The position numbers and the translations under genes are program-made. A stretch of DNA of 64,000 bases from Arthrobacter sp. EpRS71 (GTDB taxonomy: Bacteria; Actinomycetota; Actinomycetes; Actinomycetales; Micrococcaceae), in NCBI RefSeq assembly GCF_001512285.1, contig NZ_LNUV01000006.1:2520342-2584341 (forward strand). The letters are read 5' to 3'. Below the pieces are notes generated by a model. That model saw nothing but the letters and a program-made list of their open reading frames with translations, was not told the DNA's origin and did not search any database. Shown piece after piece: positions 56,717 to 64,000 of the stretch. Positions within the stretch are counted from its first letter, which is position 1. Each line of letters begins with the position of its first letter.

Positions 56717-57481
56717 TTAATTGTGCTTCCGGTTTGACGGGTGGACGCTCGCCTCGGCGATCTGCTGCAGCTCGTCGGGGGATAGGAAGTATTCCATCCT
56801 GTTGGATCCGCGTCCCCGGCTGTCCATGATTCGGCGGTATTCGGCCAGCATCCGCAAATAGACATCGAGCATTCGGTGGTGCGAGTTACCGTTGTCGTTC
56901 CTCTCAAGCTGAGGCTTCAGCTCCGTCCAGCGGTCGTCGTTCATCAGGAAGTCTACGTAACTGGCCATATGGCCTTCGAGTGCATCGTTGTGGTCGAACC
57001 CTATGAATTCGAGTCTGAACCTCAACTTGTCGGCCACCGCCGTGCCCTCTTTATCGAGGCGCTCAAGGCTGTAGGTGATGATGCGGAACATGTCGAGGAT
57101 ATCGGCTACCCGAGTGCAGTCTCGCTTCGAGAGTTCGGTCTGAAAGCCCGCTGTCTCGAACCAATACTCACCCGTGTATCCGGCCTCCAGGATCTTTGCC
57201 CGCATGAGTTGGTATTCGCGGTTCCCGTCGTCATCGTTTGCGTCTTCCGGCAGCACTCGGCCCAGGATTCGGTGAAGCAGGGATAGAACCTGACGGTCAA
57301 TGATCCTTAGGCTGTCTTGTGCGGGTTCGTCGCCGTGCTTGGCTTCTCGCTCGAAAACGGGGACTACGGCCTCCATGACCAGATTGCGAACGTACTCGCT
57401 TAAAGTCACACCTTCGTCGTCCGCCATCTCCTTCAGCTGATCTCGTATGCGGTCTTCGATGCGGATGTTAAGAACTGCCAT
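56717..57481 (-). CDS. YfbU-family protein with ribbon-helix-helix N-terminus
   Basis: A 254-residue protein. The first 45 residues look like a ribbon-helix-helix domain (AVLNIRIEDRIRDQLKEMAD then GVTLSEYVRNLVMEAV). The rest is a YfbU domain: REYQLMRAKILEAGYTGEYW, FDHNDALEGHMASYVDFLMN and NGNSHHRMLDVYLRMLAEYR. YfbU proteins are of unknown function, with a proposed link to stress or toxin activity. AAGGGCC precedes ATG 57481. It is a stand-alone gene upstream of higBA. Confidence 0.82.
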   Translation of the reverse strand: MAVLNIRIEDRIRDQLKEMADDEGVTLSEYVRNLVMEAVVPVFEREAKHGDEPAQDSLRIIDRQVLSLLHRILGRVLPEDANDDDGNREYQLMRAKILEAGYTGEYWFETAGFQTELSKRDCTRVADILDMFRIITYSLERLDKEGTAVADKLRFRLEFIGFDHNDALEGHMASYVDFLMNDDRWTELKPQLERNDNGNSHHRMLDVYLRMLAEYRRIMDSRGRGSNRMEYFLSPDELQQIAEASVHPSNRKHN

Positions 57482-57980
57482 CAGGCCCTTGTCTCTCTAC
57501 TCGATTATTTACGTATGACGATAACTGTAGTTGCGTCATACAGGCAAACCAAGAACGGGCTGGAAACGTCGAAGACGCGTTCTTTGCTCTCTTGTCACGA
57601 AAGACTAAGGATATGAACACGTTGATTTATGTAGTCACCGTTCAACTCTGAGAGTGCACGATGCAAACGCATCCCCGGCCAACCGCTGCCGAGAAACGCT
57701 GCCTTGAGGTGAGAATCGCAGGATCGATTGTGTTTTCTCGTCAGGTTCCGCTGCCCGGGCGCACTGTATCCGCGAGGGCTTCTGTGAAGCACGAACACAC
57801 CTAGTGCGCGTCCCGGTGGGTCCGGTGTCAGCCGTGAGGGCGGCGCGTCATGCGCGGGCGTCCCCGGGTCGGTCGGCGGCAGCGAGCGACCAGGAATATC
57901 CAGCGCGTGGGCGGGAAGCTGGACCTCCCTCTGGACGACGACGATCATGCAACTAGCCGCGGACGGAAGGATTGGGCTGG
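57482..57980. other. Intergenic region, no supported gene
   Basis: A 117-codon minus-strand frame (57595-57948) is rich in Pro/Arg and lacks family features. Nothing else was found. Confidence 0.5.
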
Positions 57981-59150
57981 TTATGTGTTTGGCCGATAGG
58001 GGAGTAGATCGTGACTGAAGAGTCCTGGTATCTCTGAGACTAGGTGAAAGTCGTCCACTTCCGTGAAGCGAAGGGCCCTACCCGGTTCGCGATGCAGCAT
58101 GCCAGTGGCAGCAACCATGCGTCGTTCGGTATTGGCCTCGCCGGCGATGTGGTAGTCAGCGTCATTGAGATCGATCGTGATGTTTCTGGCCTTGTCGAGG
58201 TCGAGCGTTCGGAGCGTGATTCGTCCCAACTCTTCGTCTTCACCTCGATCGAGCCTTTTTACATAGCCCACAACAGTTTGGCGTCCGATGATTGGTTCGC
58301 CCCTTAGCACGCTGCCAATGTGTCGGAGCAGAGTTGCTGCCTCGCTGTCGAGACCGACAGTACTGGATGTCGGCGGGGTGGGGAGCCGCTCCGCCCAGGT
58401 AATCGAGACGTTCAGGGACGAAATGCTTTCTGCTTCGAGCGTGTTAGCAATGGCTTCGCATAGTTCTGATGAAACGCCGGCTCCCACTGCCTCGGTGATC
58501 TGACTTGCCTTCGGCGCGGTCGCTCCGTGGGTCAGATCGCGTAGCGCAGACAGCCCTTCCGAGAGCTTTAGCATCGCACTTCGGGCAAACGGCTGATATG
58601 CCACATCCGTGAACAGGACCGCGTCGTCGGCATTTTCTGGCTGAAGGATCGGCAATCGACTGATTACCGGGATGACGTAGCTTCCGTGTCGTGTCTGTCC
58701 CATTCGTACGCCATTGGCATGGTCTCGAGCCGCATCCGGAAGGCTGTGTCCGTAGTAGCTCCGCGGCTGTAACGCAGAGTTTGCGGAGGCTTGTATCGAT
58801 CGACGGACAGAATCGATGAGCGTGGACGCATCGCCTAAAGGCAACGAGTCGTCTATCTGTCCTGAAGCACGGAACTCTGCGATGTCCGACCCGGCCTTCG
58901 CGACGGCGAGGAGAACTCCGGCTGTGTCTGTCCTAAAGCTTTCTGCAAGTCGGTTCAGCATTTCCGACCAGCGCAGTGAAAAGTCGGGAGCCCGAGTAAC
59001 CAGGGGGACAACGACGCCAGTCGCATGGTTTTGCCAACGTTGGGCAACTTCGCCAAGCGAAGCCGTTTGCTTCCAACCGTGGAACCGAAGCCACTCTGTG
59101 ACGTCAACGGGCATTAAAGTTTGAGCGCCAAGGTTTGCAGTGTCGGTCAT
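57981..59150 (-). CDS. Unknown protein paired with a DUF4365 gene
   Basis: A 389-residue soluble protein (MTDTANLGAQTLMPVDVTEW, LRFHGWKQTASLGEVAQRWQ). The middle includes SYYGHSLPDAARDHANGVRM and PFARSAMLKLSEGLSALRDL; the C-terminal part is beta-rich (ITIDLNDADYHIAGEANTER). I do not recognize a family. The ATG 59150 overlaps the stop of the DUF4365 gene (ATGA), so the two work together. A partner role in a defence system is an inference from its two-gene layout. Confidence 0.75.
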   Translation of the reverse strand: MTDTANLGAQTLMPVDVTEWLRFHGWKQTASLGEVAQRWQNHATGVVVPLVTRAPDFSLRWSEMLNRLAESFRTDTAGVLLAVAKAGSDIAEFRASGQIDDSLPLGDASTLIDSVRRSIQASANSALQPRSYYGHSLPDAARDHANGVRMGQTRHGSYVIPVISRLPILQPENADDAVLFTDVAYQPFARSAMLKLSEGLSALRDLTHGATAPKASQITEAVGAGVSSELCEAIANTLEAESISSLNVSITWAERLPTPPTSSTVGLDSEAATLLRHIGSVLRGEPIIGRQTVVGYVKRLDRGEDEELGRITLRTLDLDKARNITIDLNDADYHIAGEANTERRMVAATGMLHREPGRALRFTEVDDFHLVSEIPGLFSHDLLPYRPNT

Positions 59151-59629
59151 GAGGCCCACCTAGCAGCCTGGGCATCCATCATGAGCTTCATGGCGTTAGC
59201 TGTAAGAAGATTACTCATGGGTACCCTAAGGCGGATGGTCGCAGTGTTACTGGTCGATGGCATACCGAATAGCGGCAGATAGTAGGCAGAACGGGTAAGG
59301 CTAGTCCCACGCTGATCCATCACATGCCACGCAGCTGTGTCGTCGGCGACGACGATCACAGCCAGTACGCCATAGCCAGACCTCTGCTGAGAACGCAGGA
59401 GGTCGTACGTCCGGATGTCCAGATCGTGCACAAGACAGTCATCCTGGATGTCAGGATTGCTCGTAGCCTTGAGCTGGAAGTCGAGCGTGTGTTCGTGACT
59501 ATGAACCGTCATGTCCACTCCGCGTTCATCATCTGCGACGATCTCGTAAGTGAAATTGGCTGCTGCCGCTGCCGCCACCACCCACGCGCGACTGAACCGT
59601 TCTTTCTGCTTCGGCGATCCGTCTACCAC
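59147..59629 (-). CDS. DUF4365 protein, possible nuclease-like
   Basis: About 161 residues: SPKQKERFSRAWVVAAAAAA, EIVADDERGVDMTVHSHEHT, LDFQLKATSNPDIQDDCLVH and YDLLRSQQRSGYGVLAVIVV. The DUF4365 fold resembles a PD-(D/E)XK nuclease, with Asp in GVDMTV and Gln-Leu-Lys in DFQLKAT as the active-site-like residues. GTG 59629 is the likely start; the frame is open to 59863, but the added part looks non-coding. Function of DUF4365 proteins is not established; they often sit in defence islands. Confidence 0.75.
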   Translation of the reverse strand: MVDGSPKQKERFSRAWVVAAAAAANFTYEIVADDERGVDMTVHSHEHTLDFQLKATSNPDIQDDCLVHDLDIRTYDLLRSQQRSGYGVLAVIVVADDTAAWHVMDQRGTSLTRSAYYLPLFGMPSTSNTATIRLRVPMSNLLTANAMKLMMDAQAARWAS

Positions 59630-60098
59630 AATCGGACTATACCCTCTAAGAGCACGGAAGCAGCTGAATTGACGTCCATGTTGGGTAGCACCGGGGCCTC
59701 CACCCCCAAAGTCAACGAGTTGCGGATGGCCAAGCATCGCCAAACGCGATCTCGGCGACGGCATCGCCGTGACGTTCACCAACTCCACCGTCTGGGAACG
59801 GGCGATCTCCACCCACTCGCGGACAGTCGAGGACGAACGCTGCAACCTCATCGATCTGCTCACCGCCTCGGTTGTTATCGGCTGCTTCGGACTTCAGTAA
59901 TGGGCCTTCGGTATGCGGGCAAGTATCCGCCCCATAGTGCAAGATGCAGTTTGCAGAAGGCGCTGCCTCGCCGGCTCGTCCTAGTACAGTTCCGAACGTG
60001 GCCGCGAGGACGTTAGGGATGCGAGCGGGGGCGGTCTCGAGTGCCGGGAATACGTTTAGGACCCTTTCGGGAACCGTGGGCATCAAACAGCGATCAGC
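59630..60098. other. Intergenic region with a possible gene fragment
   Basis: A plus-strand run of about 50 codons (59744-59899) reads AVTFTNSTVWERAISTHSRT and then DERCNLIDLLTASVVIGCFG before a stop. It looks protein-like but has no start and no known family. Frames on the minus strand overlap it and are rejected. Confidence 0.4.
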
Positions 60099-61301
60099 TT
60101 AGACCTCAAGATCTAGTTCTATCTGACCCGGAACGGTTGGAATTTGGTCGGTGCCACGCGCTCGGATAGGTGCATCCGTAGTCTCTGTGGATGCTCCAAT
60201 CGGTTCAGCAAGCAAGTACGCGCGCGCTTCGGATCGGAAGCCTGGATTCAGATCACTGGATGCCACGAGGAAACCGCAAACATCCGCGACTAGCTTCGCT
60301 GCGACGGGTTTGAAGCTGTCGCCGAAGGCATCTCGTAAAGTTACGCGCTGCCTGGCAGCCATTAGTGAGGACGAGGCCTCGGCATACTGCAGGGCAGTTT
60401 GTAGTTCACCGGGACGACGAAGTAAACGGGTGACAAGCTCTCGGAGGTTCCCAAAATACGGGGGGAGGTGGTTCAACGTCGGCGTGCCCGAAGGAGCAAC
60501 GGTCTGCAATAAGGCCGCGGTCTCCTCTTTCTCCCTGAGCCCTATCGCGCCCCCAAAAAGGTACTCACGTAGGCCACGATCAGGGTCACCCAAGAAGGCT
60601 CCGCGTAGGTATTCCGTCACTCGGATAAGGCTGACTATGTAGAGCCAACTCATATCAAGAAAGAGTGCAAGGTGAATCGGATTACGATGATCTAGAACCT
60701 TAGCTGCCTCCTTTAGATGCGCAACAAGTTGGATGGGGTTTCGATGGTGCTGATAGATCCAGTAATCAAAATCGCGATACTCCAACAGCGGGCTTAGTTT
60801 CTTGTCCAGCCCATTGAAGGCTGACAGTGCATTGGAAACGTAGGACTTGTCAAAGAGGATGCTTAGGGGGCCAGACAGGTCGTACTCGCTCGCATGTAGC
60901 GTCTGCATTTTCGCTAGATCTGATGATGTGAGCACAGTAATTCCCAACCGGCTAGACAGTTGTCGAGTCGCATCGTTGACCTCATGCTCGCGGACTAGCA
61001 TCGCCTGTTCGGCTCCGAACAGGTCGGCCACACCACGTGTCCAAAACATTCGAGCGGTCGGTTTGTCCCTACGCCCGGACTTGCAGTCGGCGATCGTGGT
61101 CGTCAACCGGTAACCTCCGGTAAGTTGAATACCTAGGACGTCCAAATCAGTGAAAGTCTCGGCGCCGTTAGCGCTTCGCTTGATGCTAGTGGAGGATGGC
61201 GGGGGATCACCCCGCAATTCAACGTCCAGGCGAGTGCTCTGCCCCATACTCCAGAGCAGCTTCCGGACACCCACCTTTAATCCCAGATCCAGTTCGCTCA
61301 T
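60099..61301 (-). CDS. PD-(D/E)XK-like nuclease of an unknown two-gene system
   Basis: A 400-residue protein. The first 90 residues show a restriction-like core: Glu29 in DVELRG, Asp52/Asp54 in FTDLDVLGIQL and the DxK-type DCKSG (Asp72, Lys74) in TTTIADCKSGRRDKPTARM. The rest is helical with no known motif (HHRNPIQLVAHLKEAAKVLD, LALFLDMSWLYIVSLIRVTE), probably sensing or partner-binding. ATG 61301 overlaps the upstream gene stop (ATGA). It may cut foreign DNA. I do not know a named family with this architecture. Confidence 0.75.
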   Translation of the reverse strand: MSELDLGLKVGVRKLLWSMGQSTRLDVELRGDPPPSSTSIKRSANGAETFTDLDVLGIQLTGGYRLTTTIADCKSGRRDKPTARMFWTRGVADLFGAEQAMLVREHEVNDATRQLSSRLGITVLTSSDLAKMQTLHASEYDLSGPLSILFDKSYVSNALSAFNGLDKKLSPLLEYRDFDYWIYQHHRNPIQLVAHLKEAAKVLDHRNPIHLALFLDMSWLYIVSLIRVTEYLRGAFLGDPDRGLREYLFGGAIGLREKEETAALLQTVAPSGTPTLNHLPPYFGNLRELVTRLLRRPGELQTALQYAEASSSLMAARQRVTLRDAFGDSFKPVAAKLVADVCGFLVASSDLNPGFRSEARAYLLAEPIGASTETTDAPIRARGTDQIPTVPGQIELDLEV

Positions 61302-62578
61302 AGTGCGCTCATTCCCATCGCCTTCTCGAAGATCTTCCCGAAGTGTTCCGGCGACGGCTCCGCATACTGTCTGATTCTGTGGCTTGTCTGCATAGGTGCA
61401 CGGTAGTCTTTGCCAGACGCTAGGGCTTGGCGGGCAACAGCATCATCCACTCGGCGTTCGATAAGTTCACCATGCAATATAAGATCACGCGCCAACATTA
61501 GGGCTTCGCGATTATCTTTGGTGTCAACGAACTTTGGGGTGACCCACGTGCCTCCGGGTTTCGAGTCAGGACCGAAAACAAGAAGGCCAGCATTGCGCAT
61601 CAGCTCATATTGCCTGCGATGAGCACTGTTCGGTGCCAAGAATCCTCGGTAGGGATCCAAGAGCTTGTCGATGACGTTGATGAGACCTGCAGAAGAGAGG
61701 GTGTTGTACTCACCGTAATTTTCGGCGCATCGCAAGCATGCGAGAACAGCCAAGGCCTTATCAAGAACTGGCTTCCTCGCTGTCAGGAGCTGCGGATCAG
61801 AAACATACGGCATCGCTGCAAAGGGTTGCATTGTGCCGTCTGGTAGACGTACGGAGGCGGCCATCACAAGGCCTCCGGCGACCGCTCCGGTTAGAAGGGG
61901 GTATTTTGCCGGGTCGATTTCGAGTCCCTGGCGTGCGCGGACAGCGGCGAACTCGCCGATTAGCTGGTCGGTACCGTGGTCAATAACGAGTGACTCAAGT
62001 AGAGCCGGGTTCTCGAACCCAAAAAAGGGCGAGTAAAGGACGTCGCCGTCAATGGTCTTGAGGGTTTGAATAAGGCCCGCATTTGTTGCGACTTCAAGTA
62101 GGTCGGGGAGCGCCTGGCCGTCCAAGCTAAAGGAAGTTTCGAGGTCTTCCAACGGAACTGGACTCTTCGACAGGCCATCTATAACGATGAGAAGTTGCTG
62201 CTCTACTTCAGTTGGTGCTCGATCCCGCCACGCTTCACCCAGAGTTGCATAAAGGTCATCGTAGTAGGGGACGGTCTCAGTGAATGTGGTGATTTTTCCG
62301 CCACGTCTTTGCACACCTTGAACGAAGCCGGCATCCTCCAGAACCCGTATCACGTCACCGAACGAAAGGAGGTTCACGTCAAGTTGGTGCGCAGCCACTT
62401 GCATGAGCGCCTGTGCATCTTGAATGACATCATGACCACGAATAAGGCCGCTCAGAGTTGCTGCCATGCCCACCAGACGCGTATCGTTTAGCGGCCCGAG
62501 TATGGGAGAGTTCGGATCTAGATTTCTTAGACCCGAATGGACGTCTTGACAGCGCAGACCTTCGTCAAACTCTTCCAT
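61298..62578 (-). CDS. Unknown partner of the PD-(D/E)XK-like protein
   Basis: A 426-residue soluble protein, mostly helical, that may hold two winged-helix-like units: LSFGDVIRVLEDAGFVQGVQ then RRGGKITTFTETVPYYDDLY; and VPLEDLETSFSLDGQALPDL then EVATNAGLIQTLKTIDGDVL. The centre has LLTGAVAGGLVMAASVRLPD. GGAGACC precedes ATG 62578. It is first in the pair, so it could be a DNA- or signal-binding regulator of the nuclease. No family recognized. Confidence 0.75.
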   Translation of the reverse strand: MEEFDEGLRCQDVHSGLRNLDPNSPILGPLNDTRLVGMAATLSGLIRGHDVIQDAQALMQVAAHQLDVNLLSFGDVIRVLEDAGFVQGVQRRGGKITTFTETVPYYDDLYATLGEAWRDRAPTEVEQQLLIVIDGLSKSPVPLEDLETSFSLDGQALPDLLEVATNAGLIQTLKTIDGDVLYSPFFGFENPALLESLVIDHGTDQLIGEFAAVRARQGLEIDPAKYPLLTGAVAGGLVMAASVRLPDGTMQPFAAMPYVSDPQLLTARKPVLDKALAVLACLRCAENYGEYNTLSSAGLINVIDKLLDPYRGFLAPNSAHRRQYELMRNAGLLVFGPDSKPGGTWVTPKFVDTKDNREALMLARDLILHGELIERRVDDAVARQALASGKDYRAPMQTSHRIRQYAEPSPEHFGKIFEKAMGMSAL

Positions 62579-62879
62579 GGTCTCCTACCCGGTTGCGAGC
62601 CCCGGGCTCGATGTATTGAAATCTAATGAATTATACAATCTTGCCAATTCTCAAGGGGGATAGGCTGGCAGGGTTTGAAGGCCGAACCGGTCGCGAACGA
62701 GACCTCTGAGCACCGCGACAAGTTCGCAGACACTGTTGGCCGTCCTGCTAGTCCTGGAACTGCCGTTCCGAACGCTAAAGGCAGCCTAGTCGCGCCTGCA
62801 TCAATCTAGTCAATGTGTGTTGGAAACCGTCAAGATATACCCAGCAGACTTGACCGCATTCCTCACGGGAAGGCCAATC
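62579..62879. other. Divergent promoter region, no supported gene
   Basis: The gap lies between the minus-strand two-gene system and the plus-strand membrane protein. An A/T-rich stretch (about 62617-62645) is the best promoter candidate. A GTG at 62817 could add 21 residues to the next gene. Confidence 0.45.
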
Positions 62880-63476
62880 ATGGACATCATTGTAGCGCCG
62901 GACGATTTGGTGAAAATGGTTTTCGAACAGTTCTTTGGACGAGCCAGTCTAGTGGTCTTCATGTGGGTCTTGGCCACCACCGCCGTCGCGTGGATCTCTC
63001 TCGGTCGACAAGCTGTGCAGGCGAAAGACATTGTCAAACGGCTCTTCTCCTTCACAAGCGACAGGTATGGGTTGCAAACGGGCAAGGTCAAGGCAGTCCT
63101 GCAGATTGCAGGCTACTGGGCTTTGTTTTACGGTGTTGCCTCTTTTGTCACGCAGCTTTTCGCCGGGTCTGAGTTCTCGAAGGGGCGTGGCGGGGGCTTG
63201 GCGGAGCTCCTCACTTGGAGTGTACTTTTCGGCTTGTTGACAGTCTTTGGCACGCTGCTGTTGTTGCCAACTGACTATGATGGCGTGGTTGTCTTTTACT
63301 GCCTCTTTATCGGCTATGGAGTAGGCTCGCTCTACGCCGTGATCACTTTTACATCTAAAGGTGGCCCAAATCCCGGGGACTGGTGGGTAGCGCCCGCAGC
63401 TAGTTGCTGTCTAATGTTGGTTTCCGCGTCTTATGCCAGAGTGAAACCAAGAAAGAAAGACATCCCCTTGATCTAG
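62880..63476 (+). CDS. Hypothetical four-helix membrane protein
   Basis: A 198-residue protein (MDIIVAPDDLVKMVFEQFFG) with about five hydrophobic stretches, the clearest being RASLVVFMWVLATTAVAWIS, LLTWSVLFGLLTVFGTLLLL and VVVFYCLFIGYGVGSLYAVI. ATG 62880 follows GGGAAGGCC; GTG 62817 is an alternative start. No family recognized. It is next to the nuclease system but divergent; a membrane effector role is possible but unsupported. Confidence 0.65.
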   Translation: MDIIVAPDDLVKMVFEQFFGRASLVVFMWVLATTAVAWISLGRQAVQAKDIVKRLFSFTSDRYGLQTGKVKAVLQIAGYWALFYGVASFVTQLFAGSEFSKGRGGGLAELLTWSVLFGLLTVFGTLLLLPTDYDGVVVFYCLFIGYGVGSLYAVITFTSKGGPNPGDWWVAPAASCCLMLVSASYARVKPRKKDIPLI

Positions 63477-63627
63477 GTGATAGGGAATAGTGTCTGGCTG
63501 TTGCCCATTTGCGGCGCCCGGCGGGCCGGACCCATGCGGTGAACATGTCCTCAAGGGTCTGTTCCTCGGGGCGCAACACGTGAACAGCGCTCAGTTGTAG
63601 CACACGACCGGAACCATCTAGCGCCAT
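63400..63627 (-). pseudogene. N-terminal remnant of a tyrosine recombinase (integrase)
   Basis: A frame from ATG 63627 reads MALDGSGRVLQLSAVHVLRP, then EEQTLEDMFTAWVRPAGRRK, after which it becomes unlike any integrase and overlaps the plus-strand membrane gene. HVLRPEEQTLEDMFTAW resembles the arm-binding start of phage-type integrases as I recall them. The catalytic R..H.R..Y part is absent. So it is probably a truncated integrase start. Confidence 0.45.
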
Positions 63628-63851
63628 ATTCAGCACCCAAAACACCCGAAAACCACGCCCAAACGTTGAATCAATGACTCTTCCGCCGGCATTCTCGTGC
63701 GAAGCGTCGCCCCAGGCTGCCAGCGGGATCGCCGACGAGACCATCAGTCCGCTCAAATCCGCGCGACTACGGGCGATTCAGCAGATCCCGGCAGGATCAA
63801 GGAAGGGGACGGATTGATTCATCTGATGAGATACGCAGAGTGCTACTTTAC

Positions 63852-63865
63852 ATAACATCGGTTAT
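63852..63865. promoter_or_regulatory. Short palindrome near the right edge
   Basis: ATAAC (63852-63856) and GTTAT (63861-63865) around ATCG. It may be a recombinase or regulator site. The gap 63628-63871 has no gene I can support. Confidence 0.3.
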
Positions 63866-63871
63866 CGGCCT

Positions 63872-64000
63872 TTAAGGCACGGGAGTAGAAGTAGCTGCGA
63901 GAACTCCCGTCTGCTGAAGATTTTGGCGTTTCCGCAGGTCAGAAGCAGTTTTGCATACCTTCATGATCAAGCGCGCGTCATCTGGATTTGATCCACTACG
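63872..64000 (-). CDS. C-terminal end of an unknown protein, cut by window edge
   Basis: A minus-strand frame open from the right edge to a TAA at 63872: about 42 codons, containing DDARLIMKVCKTASDLRKRQ and ending GVLAATSTPVP. Too short for a family. It could be chance. Confidence 0.3.
   Translation of the reverse strand, partial: RSGSNPDDARLIMKVCKTASDLRKRQNLQQTGVLAATSTPVP

Noticed and set aside
59712..60086. Minus-strand frame upstream of the DUF4365 gene
   Set aside because: Overlaps an alternative frame, has no ribosome site and looks like low-complexity GC-rich sequence.

Overview
The window is high-GC DNA with actinobacterial gene families (CsoR regulators, DUF6153, DUF305, an NrdH-type redoxin, a MobC/relaxase pair with actinobacterial features). 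It looks like part of a mobilizable plasmid from the Micrococcaceae (Arthrobacter, Pseudarthrobacter or Paenarthrobacter type). That assignment is inferred from gene content and style; no database was consulted. No replication initiator gene is visible.

Left edge to 5 kb: an edge-truncated AAA/ABC-type ATPase, a Tn3-type serine resolvase, an orphan end of a Tn402/Tn5053-family transposon, and an operon of an FHA protein and a membrane Ser/Thr kinase. 5-26 kb: a copper island. It holds two CsoR-type regulators, CopA (CPC) and CopB (CPH) P-type ATPases, two small HMA proteins, a YHS protein, a Csp-type copper-storage protein, DUF305 and DUF6153 proteins, two paralogous His-rich proteins, MFS pumps, a thioredoxin, a flavin reductase and a TetR regulator. 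CsoR-type boxes lie in the -35/-10 spacers of several promoters. 26-28 kb: merA and a divergent merR, with an apparent merB remnant at the junction with the copper island. 28-31 kb: small genes and remnants, including the start of an ATP-dependent DNA ligase.

31-38.4 kb is the most unusual part. Four cassettes lie on the + strand. Each begins with a copy of a 406-575 bp leader that ends exactly at a start codon, followed by different small plasmid genes. Among these are a DprA-like protein and a ParB-domain protein. The leader copies share nested stems, one with a compensatory base-pair change and another whose arms differ in sequence but still pair. Perfect GC hairpins without T-tracts follow most of the genes. 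The cassettes lie on one side of a putative oriT (about 47.1-47.28 kb), with ssb between. They read in the direction for which an entering T-strand would be template. They may therefore be a leading region with repeated single-strand promoters, or with structured mRNA leaders.

39.1-42.9 kb: a minimal tniA-tniB-tniQ transposon with matching terminal repeats and no resolvase. 43-50.6 kb: nrdH, ssb with an in-frame upstream extension, a small partition-type protein, hypothetical genes, oriT candidate, mobC, relaxase and a coiled-coil gene ending at a good terminator. 51-63 kb: mostly minus-strand accessory genes: a lipoprotein, a membrane-anchored DUF1524 nuclease, a HigB/HigA-IrrE toxin-antitoxin pair, a YfbU protein, and two overlapping gene pairs (DUF4365 plus unknown; unknown plus PD-(D/E)XK-like nuclease) that are candidate defence modules. 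An integrase remnant lies near the right edge.
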